A DNA stretch of 64,000 nucleotides from the NCBI RefSeq assembly GCF_037996825.1, contig NZ_JBBNAC010000001.1:868001-932000 (forward strand), read 5' to 3'. The notes under the pieces are model-generated. The model was not told the origin of the DNA, searched no databases, and was given only the letters and a program-made list of their open reading frames with translations. Below, in pieces: positions 41,736 through 50,883 of the stretch (the first letter of the stretch is position 1; each line of letters begins with the position of its first letter). The stretch comes from Bdellovibrio sp. BCCA. GTDB taxonomy: Bacteria; Bdellovibrionota; Bdellovibrionia; Bdellovibrionales; Bdellovibrionaceae. A program made the position numbers and the translations under genes.

Positions 41736-42776
41736 TTAACTCTTGCGGAGTTTTTGTTTGCGCAATTGCCATTGTTCAAGCGCAAATTTTCTCATGTCTT
41801 CGACGTTGTCCAGCTCATCAACGATTTCAACACCCAAAAGTGTTTCGACAGCATCTTCTAAGCTCACAAGACCAGCCACGATTCCGTATTCATCAACGGC
41901 CAAAGCGATGTGCTCTTTTTCTTTGATAAAGAAATCGAGAACCTGAGACACCGTCATGCGCTCTGGAATACTTGAAATCGGAGTCACAAGGTCGCCAACC
42001 GGTTTGTCATGTTGGTCGTTAGAAAGAGCTTCGTGAATTTTATAACGATAAGTCATACCGATAATGTTATCGAGACTTCCTGAATAAACCGGAATGCGCG
42101 AAAAACGCAGTGGTTTGTACTTCATGAATACATCTTCCACTGTCAGCTCTTTATCCAAAGCAAAGAAAACCGAACGCGGAGTCATGATATCTGAAACGTA
42201 GATCTTATCGAGCATCAAAAGATTTTTGATGATGTTGGACTCTTTGCCTTTCAAAGTTCCTTCTTCGACACCGATCTCTGCCGTCATCAGAATTTCTTCG
42301 CGGGTGACTTCGGGATCTTCAGAGCTTTTAGAAAACAACTTACCTAACCACTCTGACATAATCACCAGCGGATAAAGCATGATGATCATCAATTGAATGG
42401 TGTAGGCAGAAAACGGCAAAAGCATTTTCCAGTGAGAAGCTCCGATGGATTTAGGAATGATTTCTGAAACTACCAAGATCAAAAATGTCAGAACGAAAGA
42501 CGCTGCGGTAACAGCTTCTTGTCCATAGTGAATTTGAATTTGATAAGCAATCGCTGCGGAGCCAAGGGTGTGAGAGACGGTATTAAGTGTCAGGATAGCA
42601 GAAATAGGGCGGTCGATGTTTTCCTTAAGATGTTCCAGAAGCTTGGCGCTTCGTCGGTTCTCTTTGACAAGGACTCCGATGTAAGCCGAAGTCGATGTGA
42701 GCAGAACCGCCTCAAGCATCGAACATAAAAATGAAATTCCAATTGTGGAAAAGAATAAAACGATGATCAAAGTCAT
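41736..42776 (-). CDS. CNNM/CorC-type membrane protein with CBS domains
   Basis: A 346-residue membrane protein. Residues 1-170 are a DUF21/CNNM transmembrane domain (ISFLCSMLEAVLLTSTSAYI, ILTLNTVSHTLGSAAIA). Two CBS domains follow (about 200-320), with DIMTPRSVFFALDKELTVEDVF and EYGIVAGLVSLEDAVETLLG. Relatives are Mg2+/Co2+ efflux or Na+-coupled Mg2+ transporters, regulated by ATP at the CBS pair. The C-terminal CorC/HlyC transporter-associated domain is missing or reduced to a basic tail, so this is the short form. First gene of the operon with cutA and pyrE. Confidence 0.9.
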   Translation of the reverse strand: MTLIIVLFFSTIGISFLCSMLEAVLLTSTSAYIGVLVKENRRSAKLLEHLKENIDRPISAILTLNTVSHTLGSAAIAYQIQIHYGQEAVTAASFVLTFLILVVSEIIPKSIGASHWKMLLPFSAYTIQLMIIMLYPLVIMSEWLGKLFSKSSEDPEVTREEILMTAEIGVEEGTLKGKESNIIKNLLMLDKIYVSDIMTPRSVFFALDKELTVEDVFMKYKPLRFSRIPVYSGSLDNIIGMTYRYKIHEALSNDQHDKPVGDLVTPISSIPERMTVSQVLDFFIKEKEHIALAVDEYGIVAGLVSLEDAVETLLGVEIVDELDNVEDMRKFALEQWQLRKQKLRKS

Positions 42777-42973
42777 AGATGAAGTAAATCTGAGAAGTTA
42801 AATGTGACCGGCCGAAGCCTGTGATATTCCATAGATGTTTAAGTGTACCATAGCAGGGAAGGCTCATGTCTATAACGCAAGATGCAAAACTGTATCGCGG
42901 CAGGTAATAACAAGGACTTTTGACCCTGGTGCAGTTGTTTTTATAGACTTTGGTAAAGGAAAAAGGAGTCAAG

Positions 42974-43774
42974 ATGAAGATCGTGGTCGCTCTTATGGCA
43001 GCGTTGGGGCTGCAATGGTTTGTGATGTGCTCAAATAGTAATGCCGCCGTCAAAACAGAACCCGTCGAGTACAAAGATGGAAAAACAACTTTGGAAGGCT
43101 TCTTGGCTTACGACGACACAGTGACATCTCCTCGTCCCGCAGTCGTGATTGTGCATCAGTGGATGGGACTGACAGATCACGAAAAAAACAGTGCACAACG
43201 TTTGGCTCAGCAAGGTTATGTGGCTTTTGCTTTAGACATTTACGGTAAAGGTGTTCGTCCGGGATCACCACAAGAAGCCGGCAAACTTGCGACTCAATAC
43301 AAAAGCGATATTAAATCTTTTAGACAAAGAGAAAAAGCCGCTCTTGATTTTATCTCAAAAAATAAAAAAGTAGATCCGAAACGTATCGTGATTATAGGTT
43401 ATTGTTTTGGTGGAACCGGAGCTTTGGAAGCCGCTCGTGCTGGATTTCCTGTCATAGGAGCTGTGAGCTTTCACGGAGGGCTTTCCACTCCGAACCCTCA
43501 GGAAACTAAGAGCGTAAAACCTAAGTTGCTAGTCATGCATGGTGCGATTGATCCGAATGTTCCTCTGACTGAGGTTGAAGGCTTTATGAAAGAGATGAAT
43601 GATGCTAAGGCAGACTATCAGTTCATTGCTTATTCAGGTGCCGTGCACGCATTCACGCAAAAAGAAGCGGGCAATGATCCATCAAAGGGAGTTGCATACA
43701 ATGAGGCGGCGGACCGTCGCTCTTGGCAAGCCTTTATGGATTTCCTCCATGAGGTCGTTCCTGTGTCTAAATAG
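42974..43774 (+). CDS. Exported dienelactone hydrolase family protein
   Basis: A 266-residue alpha/beta hydrolase. The triad is Cys144 (GYCFGG), Asp193 (HGAIDPNVP) and His225 (GAVHAFTQ), as in dienelactone hydrolase; VIVHQWMGLTDHEKNSAQRLA is the usual early block. The start at 42974 has AAAAAGGAGTC before it and gives a signal-like leader (KIVVALMAALGLQWFVMC), so the enzyme is probably periplasmic or a lipoprotein. The natural substrate is likely some ester or lactone. It is monocistronic with a terminator. Confidence 0.87.
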   Translation: MKIVVALMAALGLQWFVMCSNSNAAVKTEPVEYKDGKTTLEGFLAYDDTVTSPRPAVVIVHQWMGLTDHEKNSAQRLAQQGYVAFALDIYGKGVRPGSPQEAGKLATQYKSDIKSFRQREKAALDFISKNKKVDPKRIVIIGYCFGGTGALEAARAGFPVIGAVSFHGGLSTPNPQETKSVKPKLLVMHGAIDPNVPLTEVEGFMKEMNDAKADYQFIAYSGAVHAFTQKEAGNDPSKGVAYNEAADRRSWQAFMDFLHEVVPVSK

Positions 43775-43798
43775 TCGTCAATCGTGAAAATATGGTAA

Positions 43799-43834
43799 GG
43801 GGAGCCCTCGCGGATGGCGGGGGCTTTTTATTTG
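43799..43834 (+). terminator. Terminator of the dienelactone hydrolase gene
   Basis: GAGCCCTCGC pairs with GCGGGGGCTT (one G-T pair) around a five-base loop, followed by TTTTTATTT. It lies about 25 bases past the stop. Confidence 0.8.
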
Positions 43835-43873
43835 TGCTAGATGCTTCTTTTTTAAAACAAAAAAGGAGTCATC

Positions 43874-44338
43874 ATGAAGTCATTATTGCTTGCAGTTCTC
43901 GTGTCATTTTCTTTGGTTTCTTACGCGGGAGTTTCTCAGGCTTCTCAAGATGTTGTTTCAGCTAAAAAAGGTAAATCAGAACCGGCTCCAAAAGACCGTG
44001 ACGAGCGTAAAGGCGGAAACGAAGACGTAGATCCGCGTCAGGAAACTTACGAAGGCAACGATCGTGATGGCGGTTCTTTTGATGGTGGTGGTTACGAAGG
44101 CGGCAGTGGTGAAGGCGGAATGATCGGAGAGATTTTTTATGCTCCAGGAAGTTCGCACCAACCTGTGACCACAACATCCAAAAAAGAAGATCGTGGTGAC
44201 GTGATCGTTTACACTATTATCACACGCCAAGCAGTAAGCCCGACAGAGCTTTGCACAACAACGACTGTAACTACAGTTCATAAAGCGACTGAAAAAGTAG
44301 TCTCTTCAGATACGGACACTTACTGCATCAATTTCTAA
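43874..44338 (+). CDS. Small exported Gly/Asp-rich protein, unknown
   Basis: A 154-residue protein with a signal peptide (MKSLLLAVLVSFSLVSYAGVSQA). The middle is disordered-looking and rich in Asp, Arg, Gly and Glu (DRDERKGGNED, GGSFDGGGYEGGSGEGG). The last 60 residues form a Thr-rich segment with two cysteines (ELCTTTTVTTV and TYCINF) likely to pair. AAAAGGAGTC precedes the ATG. No family is recognised. Confidence 0.7.
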   Translation: MKSLLLAVLVSFSLVSYAGVSQASQDVVSAKKGKSEPAPKDRDERKGGNEDVDPRQETYEGNDRDGGSFDGGGYEGGSGEGGMIGEIFYAPGSSHQPVTTTSKKEDRGDVIVYTIITRQAVSPTELCTTTTVTTVHKATEKVVSSDTDTYCINF

Positions 44339-44355
44339 AAAATCGAAAAATTTAG

Positions 44356-44388
44356 AATAAAAAAGGGAGTTGACTCCCTTTTTTTATT
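44356..44388. terminator. Bidirectional terminator
   Basis: AAAAGGGAGT and ACTCCCTTTT form a perfect ten-base stem with a two-base loop, with A-runs before and T-runs after. It lies between the stops of convergent genes. Confidence 0.88.
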
Positions 44389-44843
44389 TAGCTGGCTTGC
44401 TCTCGATCTTGTTTTTCTTTTCTTCGGCTTTGTCGTTCTTCGACAAAGTCCATAACCAATAAAGCTACTGCACTTTCTAGTGCGCTGCTTTTTCCGGAAG
44501 CGGCTTGTGGCTTTTGTTCGAAGCCCATTGCTTTAAGCCAAGTGTCTTTTCTTAAAGTGTAAATCAAAACTCCGGCTGAGATCACTGTCATACCAAGGTA
44601 GATCCACATGCTCGTAGAAAAATAGAAACTTTCACTGTTGTCGAACTGCCCTGCGATACGGGCGATCAACAAAGAAAGTCCTACGCAGAACAACGCCAAT
44701 GCGCCAACACAGGAAGTGATAATCAAACCCAGAGATCTAAGGTGCAAAACCAACTGTTGAGTGATTGCAACACCGGGCTCTTTAAAAAGGTTCTTGGCAC
44801 TGCCCAGGAAAAATGAAATCAGAGGAAGAAGAAGCTTCATCAT
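44388..44843 (-). CDS. YqjE-like two-helix membrane protein
   Basis: A 151-residue protein with two transmembrane helices, around residues 35-62 and 78-102, and a charged, Lys/Arg/Glu-rich C-terminus. The shape matches the YqjE/holin-superfamily-III proteins. The evidence for that is mainly the gene order: it begins one base after a DUF883 (YqjD-like) gene, as in the E. coli yqjD-yqjE operon. In E. coli the pair is membrane-bound, stationary-phase linked and tied to ribosomes. Sequence alone would not prove the call. Confidence 0.65.
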   Translation of the reverse strand: MMKLLLPLISFFLGSAKNLFKEPGVAITQQLVLHLRSLGLIITSCVGALALFCVGLSLLIARIAGQFDNSESFYFSTSMWIYLGMTVISAGVLIYTLRKDTWLKAMGFEQKPQAASGKSSALESAVALLVMDFVEERQSRRKEKQDREQAS

Positions 44844-44844
44844 T

Positions 44845-45075
44845 TTAGTCCTCCTTCTTTCTATAAATCATGCGCGCGATGACAAAGCCGGCAAGAATAG
44901 CCATGCCGACAGACGCCCACGGATTTTCTTTGACGAAGGCCGTTGCGGTGTCTTTCATCTCTTTAGCTTGTTTCTTTTGTTCATCAGGAATTTTATCGGC
45001 AAGGGAAGACTTGTATTGCTTCAACTCTTCCTGAAGCTGTTTCTTGATTTCTGCAATCAACTCGCTGCGATCCAT
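44845..45075 (-). CDS. DUF883 (ElaB/YqjD) family membrane-anchored protein
   Basis: A 76-residue protein: an acidic, amphipathic helical N-part (LIAEIKKQLQEELKQYKSSL) and a C-terminal anchor VKENPWASVGMAILAGFVIARM, the hallmark of ElaB/YqjD/YgaM proteins. These sit in the inner membrane and bind stationary-phase ribosomes in E. coli. It is the first gene of a pair with the YqjE-like gene; the start is the ATG at 45075 with no clear strong ribosome site. Confidence 0.83.
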   Translation of the reverse strand: MDRSELIAEIKKQLQEELKQYKSSLADKIPDEQKKQAKEMKDTATAFVKENPWASVGMAILAGFVIARMIYRKKED

Positions 45076-45175
45076 GTTGCTGTCCTATCACTGAGAAATA
45101 AACACCAACCTATTTCGGTTGATTTACGTCTCAGTTTAATATCGGTCGACAACTTCAAGTCGATGGTCGAGGCAC

Positions 45176-46015
45176 TTAGAACTTGGATTTCGCTACGGCT
45201 TCAATAAATGCTTTGCCAGTGGCGGAGCGTTTGAGGCTGGGGCGATAAACTAAGCACAATGAATCTTTAAAGCTCGCAATTTGTTCGTGGGCTTCTTCGA
45301 TAGAAGCTGTGTTTGCAAGGATAACGCGTTTTGGAAGAATGGCGTGACCAGCTCCGGCTTGCAAGAGACTCGCGATAACTTCGAGATTGGAAGAAGAAAT
45401 TTTGCGCGAGTAGCGAATTCCTTTTTTTTGCAGACGTTCCAAGATTGTCTGAGCTTGAAAAAGATTTGAATCAAAAATCAAAGTGTCGCTGATGACAGAA
45501 CCTTTCTTCTTCCATACGGTGACCTCGTCTTCACAGACTTCCTTAATAATTAAATCAGGATGTTTTTCGGGATTCATTACTAGGCCAACATCGATCAAGC
45601 TATCACGAACCATTTGCAAAATATTGCGAGACAAATCGTGCATCAATTGAATGTTCAGTAATGGATGCTCTTTCAAAAGAGCCGGAAGAAAAACGGGAAG
45701 TGTATATCTGGCAACGGAAGGGTGCACTCCCAAGCGAATCGTTCCTTTGACGGTTTGGTCTAAGGATCCCGCTTCACGCAACATCTCTTCCCAAAGCTCA
45801 ATCATCTGATCTGAATATTGATAAATCTGAAGACCTGATGGAGTTAAGGTCACGCCTTTTTTTGATCTTTCAAAAAGAGTTACACCCAACATATCTTCTA
45901 GTTTTTTAATAGCCACGGTCAGAGTCGGCTGACTGACGTGAAGCTCTTGAGCAGCACGACTCATGTTTCCGGTTCGGGCAATGGTTTTAAAATATTTTAA
46001 GACATCAATATCCAT
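45176..46015 (-). CDS. LysR family transcriptional regulator
   Basis: A 279-residue regulator. The N-terminal helix-turn-helix is YFKTIARTGNMSRAAQELHVSQPTLTVAIKKLEDMLGVTLFERSKKGV, which is standard for LysR. The rest is the periplasmic-binding-like effector domain (GTIRLGVHPSVARYTLPVFL). It is divergent from the DUF898-M48 pair and may regulate it or itself. The effector is unknown. The region upstream contains TTAATCAT direct repeats. Confidence 0.92.
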   Translation of the reverse strand: MDIDVLKYFKTIARTGNMSRAAQELHVSQPTLTVAIKKLEDMLGVTLFERSKKGVTLTPSGLQIYQYSDQMIELWEEMLREAGSLDQTVKGTIRLGVHPSVARYTLPVFLPALLKEHPLLNIQLMHDLSRNILQMVRDSLIDVGLVMNPEKHPDLIIKEVCEDEVTVWKKKGSVISDTLIFDSNLFQAQTILERLQKKGIRYSRKISSSNLEVIASLLQAGAGHAILPKRVILANTASIEEAHEQIASFKDSLCLVYRPSLKRSATGKAFIEAVAKSKF

Positions 46016-46023
46016 AGATAATC

Positions 46024-46047
46024 TTAATCATGATATTTTTTAATCAT
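46024..46047. promoter_or_regulatory. Possible LysR operator repeat
   Basis: TTAATCAT occurs at 46024-46031 and again at 46040-46047, sixteen bases apart, in an A+T-rich tract just upstream of the LysR start. LysR proteins often bind repeated T-N11-A sites near their own promoter. This is inference. Confidence 0.3.
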
Positions 46048-46225
46048 CAAATTTATTTATTTTAATGAGACTAAAAAACCGCAACATAATTCTTCCAAGA
46101 GTTTTCTGATAATTTCCATTCGGAGTTTTTTTCCGTCTCAAAGCTAGAAAATTTGTAAATTCATTAATGTTTAAGGTCTAGTTCGCCGATCCTTTAGGGG
46201 TTCAAAACTTCAAAGGAGTCAGCAC

Positions 46226-47194
46226 GTGGATGTATCGGCAGAGACCACTATACAGAAAGGCCGTTTCCAGTTCTCATACATGGGTGACGGAGGCGACATG
46301 GCCTTGCTCATGTTGAAGAATCTTTTCTTCACGATCATTACTCTCGGAATTTATCGTCCATGGGCTAAAACAAATATGCGTCGTTATATTTGGGAGAATA
46401 TAAAATTCATGGGCGACGGCGGCACCTATGTCGGCACGGGCAAAGAACTTTTTCGTGGATGGATGAAGCTCTTTGGTTTGATTGTTGTTCTGGTTGTCGT
46501 TTCAAAAGCACTGGAAACTTTGCTGCCAGTTTTAAAAATTCCGCTGGCTATCATCGTTCCGTTTTTCTATGTCTTTGTTTTTGCCATTGCGACGTATTCG
46601 GGGCTTCGCTACCGCCTTTCACGCACGCTGTGGAGACAAATTCGCTTCGGTGTTGATAAAGATGAGGCCTCAATAAAAGAGTTCATCAGACTTTATCTTA
46701 AAGGCATTTTGTTTTCGATTCTTACACTTGGATTTTATTATTCTATTTTCCGCAATAAAGTTCGAACTTATTTGACCAATAGATCTCGTTTGGGATCGGC
46801 GTATTTTAAATATGATGGAACTGATGACGATTACTTTAAGCTTTATTGTAAAGGTCTTTTCCTCTCTATTATTACACTGGGAATTTATTCGCCGTGGTTT
46901 ATGGCAAACCTCATCAAGTTTCGTTTAAAACACACGAGCTTCCAGAATGCGCGCTTTGAATTCACGATGGCCGGCAAAGAGGTTTTCATCTATGGACTTG
47001 TTGCCTACTTTGGCGCGATCTTTTCTTTTGGTTTGGCCGTGCCTTGGATCTTTTCTTGGGGATTGCGTAAAATCACGGAAAATATTTATGTCGAAGGGGC
47101 GTTAGACTTGAGCTCCATCCAACAACGCGCCAGCGACGGAAGTGCAATGGCGGACGATATCGTAGCGGAGTACGATTTGGATTTAGGTTTCTAA
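46226..47194 (+). CDS. DUF898 (YjgN-type) membrane protein
   Basis: A 322-residue multi-helix membrane protein from a GTG with AAAGGAGTC before it. Three copies of a repeat are visible: NLFFTIITLGIYRPWAKTNMRRY, GILFSILTLGFYYSIF and GLFLSIITLGIYSPWFMANL, which are the DUF898/YjgN signature, plus aromatic and basic loops. The function of this family is not established. An M48 metalloprotease follows in 4 bases, so they are co-transcribed, and the LysR regulator is divergent. Confidence 0.88.
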   Translation: MDVSAETTIQKGRFQFSYMGDGGDMALLMLKNLFFTIITLGIYRPWAKTNMRRYIWENIKFMGDGGTYVGTGKELFRGWMKLFGLIVVLVVVSKALETLLPVLKIPLAIIVPFFYVFVFAIATYSGLRYRLSRTLWRQIRFGVDKDEASIKEFIRLYLKGILFSILTLGFYYSIFRNKVRTYLTNRSRLGSAYFKYDGTDDDYFKLYCKGLFLSIITLGIYSPWFMANLIKFRLKHTSFQNARFEFTMAGKEVFIYGLVAYFGAIFSFGLAVPWIFSWGLRKITENIYVEGALDLSSIQQRASDGSAMADDIVAEYDLDLGF

Positions 47195-47198
47195 TTTC

Positions 47199-48254
47199 AT
47201 GACTTCTTATCGCGCAAAGTATTTTGATGGCACAAAGCCGGAGTCTCACCTTGTTGAAGTGAGTATCAAGAACGCCGTTCTTGAAATCATCAAAGAGGGA
47301 GAGATTCTGGATCACTGGCCGTTGAAATTAATTTACCGCGATAGCACGCATCTTTCGATAGTGATGTTGGCTTGTCAGGGAGAAGACGATGCGAGATTAG
47401 AAATTCTAGACAAGAATTTCTTAAAAGAGCTTCAAGGAAAAACATCCGTTCCAAAAAAAGGTCCGCTTAACGTTGGCACAAAAGAAGTTCTATTCTGGAT
47501 CGCAGGCATTGTCGCAGCTGTTTCGCTTTTATTCATGAGCGTAAAGCCAGTCACAAAATTTTTAGCAAAAAAAGTAAGTCACGAAACCGAAAGAAAGCTA
47601 CTGTCGTCGGCGATCAGTTTCGCTAAGCCCGATTACTGCACTCTAAACCTTGAGGAAAGTTTTGCTTTAGAAAAACTTCTTTCCAGAATTTATCCACAAT
47701 CAGCGGAAGATAAAAATCTCGGCATACAAATTCACATAGTGAAGAATCCGATAGAAAATGCTTTCGCTCTGCCAGGCGCTGAAATCTGGATTTACAATGG
47801 CTTGTTGCAAAAAGCACAATCTCCAGAAGAAATCGCCGGCGTTCTAGCACATGAAATAGAACACGTAAAACAACGCCACGTCTTAGAGACCATCGTAAGA
47901 GGAACACTCTTAACATCATTCTTAAGCCTCGCTGCAGGCGACGCCTCAGGAGCCCTGTTGGTAGACCCACAAACGGCAGCAAACTTATTATCGCTCAACT
48001 ATGACAGAGACATGGAAGCAAGCGCCGACGAAGGCGCAAGAACACGTTTAAAAGCCGCCAACGTTTCCACCCAAGGAATCATCAACTTCTTCGAAAGAAA
48101 TCAAAAGAAGGGGATAGAGATTCCAAAATTCCTATCAACACATCCCCTCAACGAAGACCGAATTCAAAAGTTCAAAGAGGACATCAAATCCGAAAAATCA
48201 GAACCACTTTTAACAAAACAAGAATGGGCTGCACTGCAATCGTCTTGTAAATAG
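47199..48254 (+). CDS. M48 family membrane metalloprotease
   Basis: A 351-residue protease. The first 100 residues form a small domain (YFDGTKPESHLVEVSIKNAV) common to M48 proteins; a transmembrane helix follows (VLFWIAGIVAAVSLLFM), then the catalytic domain with LAHEIEHVKQRH (HExxH) and the Glu in MEASADEGA. A Cys pair may help fold. It likely faces the periplasm and cleaves membrane or periplasmic proteins. It is co-transcribed with the DUF898 gene upstream and ends before the palindromic element. Confidence 0.9.
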   Translation: MTSYRAKYFDGTKPESHLVEVSIKNAVLEIIKEGEILDHWPLKLIYRDSTHLSIVMLACQGEDDARLEILDKNFLKELQGKTSVPKKGPLNVGTKEVLFWIAGIVAAVSLLFMSVKPVTKFLAKKVSHETERKLLSSAISFAKPDYCTLNLEESFALEKLLSRIYPQSAEDKNLGIQIHIVKNPIENAFALPGAEIWIYNGLLQKAQSPEEIAGVLAHEIEHVKQRHVLETIVRGTLLTSFLSLAAGDASGALLVDPQTAANLLSLNYDRDMEASADEGARTRLKAANVSTQGIINFFERNQKKGIEIPKFLSTHPLNEDRIQKFKEDIKSEKSEPLLTKQEWAALQSSCK

Positions 48255-48333
48255 CCTTCAATACTTTTGCGCACTATAGCCAGAAAAAAGAAGCAGGCAC
48301 CTTTTACAAAGACGAAGAAAGATGGGGATTTTA

Positions 48334-48528
48334 TTTGCCCAAAACCTCTGTCGAGCTGTGGGTTGGCTTTAGTAAGGTTAGTACGTAGGAAGGCCTTCGT
48401 CGGCGCCACGATGGCGCGTACCACTGCAAAGCAGTGGCGACGATTGAGCCCGGATGGCGTGCCTTCCGTAGAACTAGCCTTACTAAAGCCAACCCACAGC
48501 GCGCACCGAGAGTTTCGATTTGGGCAAA
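48334..48528. repeat. 195-base imperfect palindrome with branched interior
   Basis: The outer ends are TTTGCCCAAA (48334-48343) and TTTGGGCAAA (48519-48528). A perfect 22-base inverted match joins 48356-48377 to 48478-48499. Closer in, GGAAGGC (48388-48394) pairs with GCCTTCC (48461-48467). Inside that, GTCG (48399-48402) and CGAC (48438-48441) enclose two hairpins: GCGCCA/TGGCGC at 48403-48417 and CCACTGC/GCAGTGG at 48421-48437. The result is a three-way-junction shape. There is no transposase gene. It may be a MITE-like mobile repeat or a structured RNA. Small ORFs inside are by-products. Confidence 0.75.
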
Positions 48529-48560
48529 AAAAAGCCCCGGTGTTTCCACCGGGGCTTTGA
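48526..48560 (-). terminator. fusA terminator
   Basis: AAAGCCCCGGTG/CACCGGGGCTTT is a twelve-base stem with a four-base loop; on the minus strand a seven-base T-run follows. It directly abuts the right end of the 195-base palindrome. Two smaller hairpins, AGTTCT/AGAACT (48561-48577) and CTTCGGC/GCCGAAG (48585-48601), lie between it and the fusA stop. Confidence 0.88.
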
Positions 48561-48611
48561 AGTTCTAACTAAGAACTAGCATTACTTCGGCGAAGCCGAA
48601 GTGTAGACTAG

Positions 48612-50720
48612 CTACTTCTGCTCAGCTGCGCGCTTTGCTTGGTATTTCTTCGCAAGTTCTTCTTGGATGTTACGAGGTACAGGAGCGTACTTCGCGAATT
48701 CCATAGAGAACTCACCTTTACCTTTAGTACCAGAACGAAGATCAGTTGAGTAACCGAACATTTCAGTCAATGGTACTTCCGCTTCGATAACGCAGTTACC
48801 TTCGAAAGCAGTAGTTCCTACGATAGTACCACGGCGTTGGTTGATTTGACCAACCGCTGAACCTTGGTATTCGTCTGGAACAGTTGTCTCAAGCTTCATG
48901 ATAGGCTCAAGAACTGTTGGTTTCGCAGCAGCGTACACTTCACGAAGAGCCGCCATACCAGCGATTTTAAACGCCATGTATGAAGAGTCGACGTCATGGT
49001 AAGCACCGTCTTCAAGAACAACTTCAACGCCAACAATTGGGAAACCAATGAGTGGACCTTTAACAGTTTGTTCTTTGAAACCTTCTTCAACAGCTGGGAT
49101 GAATTCTTTTGGAATACGACCACCCACAACTTTGTTGTCGAATTTAAATACAGAACCGTCTTCTTGCGGAGGCAATGGAACGATTTTACCAACAATCTTC
49201 GCGTACTGACCCGAACCACCCGTTTGTTTTTTATGAGTGTAATCGAATGCAGCTTCTTGAGAGATCGTCTCACGGTAAGCAACCTGAGGTTGACCTACGA
49301 TCACTTCACAGTTGAACTCACGCTTCATGCGCTCAACGTAGATTTCCAAGTGCAACTCACCCATACCAGAGATGATAGTCTCATTTGATTCCTCGTCACG
49401 GTGTACGCGGAATGTAGGGTCTTCCTTACGGAACTTTTGCAACGCTTTAGAGAAGTTATTCGCAGCAGTTTTGTCCTTAGGAGCAACTGCCAAAGAGATA
49501 ACCGCGTCTGGAACGTGCATAGATTGCATAGATGCGTGGATGTTCTCGTCACAGAAAGTATCACCAGATGCACAGTCGATACCGAACAACGCAACGATGT
49601 CACCAGCGTAAGCTGTATCGATGTCTTCCATCTTATCAGAGTGCATACGAACCAAACGAGGAATCTTAACAGATTTCTTGTTCACTTGGTTCACGATGAA
49701 ATCACCTTTAGCCATCTTACCTTGGTAGATACGCATGTAAGTCAACTGACCAAATGGAGTCTCTTGAAGTTTGAACGCCAAAGAAACCAACGGTTTGTTG
49801 TTGTCTGGGAAGAGGTCAAACTTCTCTTCGTTCTTGTCAAGATCAAGAGCTTGCTCTTTTTTCTCAGCAGGAGACGGAAGGTAGTAAGTAACCGCGTCCA
49901 TCAAACGTTGAACACCTTTATTTTTGAAAGCAGAACCGCAAAGAACCGGAACAAGTTTCAAGCCGATAGTTCCTTTACGGATAGCAGCGCGAATCTCTTC
50001 AGTTGTCGGCTCTTCTTCCATCAAGAATTTCTCTTCGATAGCAGAGTCGATATCAGCCAATTTACCGATCATGATCTGACGGTATTTTTTCGCTGTTTCA
50101 ACTAGATCCGGTGGGATCTCGCCAACAACAACGTTTTCTCCGCTTTCACCTTCATTGATGTAAGACTTCATATCAGTCAAATCAACGTGACCTCTGTGTT
50201 GATCTTCCAAACCGATTGGGATTTGGATCATCACAGCGTTCAAGCGCAATTTTTCGATCAAAGCGTCAGTAACACGGTATGGGTTCGCACCTTGGCGATC
50301 CAACTTATTAACGAAAGCCAAACGAGGAACGTTGTAACGTTTCATTTGACGGTCAACAGTGATGGATTGAGATTGAACGCCGGCAACACCACAAAGAAGA
50401 AGAACGGCACCGTCAAGAACGCGAAGAGAACGTTCAACTTCAACTGTGAAGTCCACGTGCCCCGGAGTGTCGATCAAATTGATTGTGTAGTCTTTCCAGT
50501 GAACTTGCGTCGCCGCAGACTGGATAGTGATACCTTTTTCTCTCTCTAGATCCATGGAGTCCATTGTTGCACCGACGCCGTCTTTACCACGAACTTCGTG
50601 GATAGCGTGGATACGGCCTCCATAGAACAAAATACGCTCAGAAGTCGTCGTTTTTCCCGAGTCGATGTGAGCCGAGATACCGATATTTCTGACCATATCA
50701 ATATTCCATTTTTTGGACAT
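48612..50720 (-). CDS. fusA: Elongation factor G, mitochondrial-type (spdEFG1-like)
   Basis: A 702-residue translation GTPase that drives ribosome translocation. G1 is AHIDSGKTT (residues 17-25), with Ser where ordinary EF-G has Ala, then RGITI-equivalent KGITI, DTPGH and NKLD. The long matches [19 protein letters not shown] and [16 protein letters not shown] are like mitochondrial EF-G1, the class called spdEFG1 in spirochaetes, planctomycetes and delta-proteobacteria. Domains II-V follow in normal order. The gene is alone, not in an rpsL-rpsG-fusA-tuf operon. AAGAAGGG gives the ribosome site. Confidence 0.93.
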   Translation of the reverse strand: MSKKWNIDMVRNIGISAHIDSGKTTTSERILFYGGRIHAIHEVRGKDGVGATMDSMDLEREKGITIQSAATQVHWKDYTINLIDTPGHVDFTVEVERSLRVLDGAVLLLCGVAGVQSQSITVDRQMKRYNVPRLAFVNKLDRQGANPYRVTDALIEKLRLNAVMIQIPIGLEDQHRGHVDLTDMKSYINEGESGENVVVGEIPPDLVETAKKYRQIMIGKLADIDSAIEEKFLMEEEPTTEEIRAAIRKGTIGLKLVPVLCGSAFKNKGVQRLMDAVTYYLPSPAEKKEQALDLDKNEEKFDLFPDNNKPLVSLAFKLQETPFGQLTYMRIYQGKMAKGDFIVNQVNKKSVKIPRLVRMHSDKMEDIDTAYAGDIVALFGIDCASGDTFCDENIHASMQSMHVPDAVISLAVAPKDKTAANNFSKALQKFRKEDPTFRVHRDEESNETIISGMGELHLEIYVERMKREFNCEVIVGQPQVAYRETISQEAAFDYTHKKQTGGSGQYAKIVGKIVPLPPQEDGSVFKFDNKVVGGRIPKEFIPAVEEGFKEQTVKGPLIGFPIVGVEVVLEDGAYHDVDSSYMAFKIAGMAALREVYAAAKPTVLEPIMKLETTVPDEYQGSAVGQINQRRGTIVGTTAFEGNCVIEAEVPLTEMFGYSTDLRSGTKGKGEFSMEFAKYAPVPRNIQEELAKKYQAKRAAEQK

Positions 50721-50883
50721 AACTTTACCCTTCTTAATTGGTCGTTGTTTTAATAGTTATATTTATGAAAGCATTCGGATTATCACCAAATAAAGCCGAG
50801 TGCAAAAGAAGATTCTAGGCTAGGCTAGTGACGCAATGCAATGCGAAATGGCTATTGCCTAGGATTGACGTAAACTTGGTGGC

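Noticed and set aside
48267-48560. Two overlapping ORFs inside the palindrome, on opposite strands, with similar peptides
   Set aside because: The resemblance comes from the inverted repeat itself. Neither has a ribosome site, and one runs through the fusA terminator.
49401-50105. Long plus-strand ORF opposite fusA
   Set aside because: Shadow of a highly expressed gene with biased codons; no start signal and no domain.
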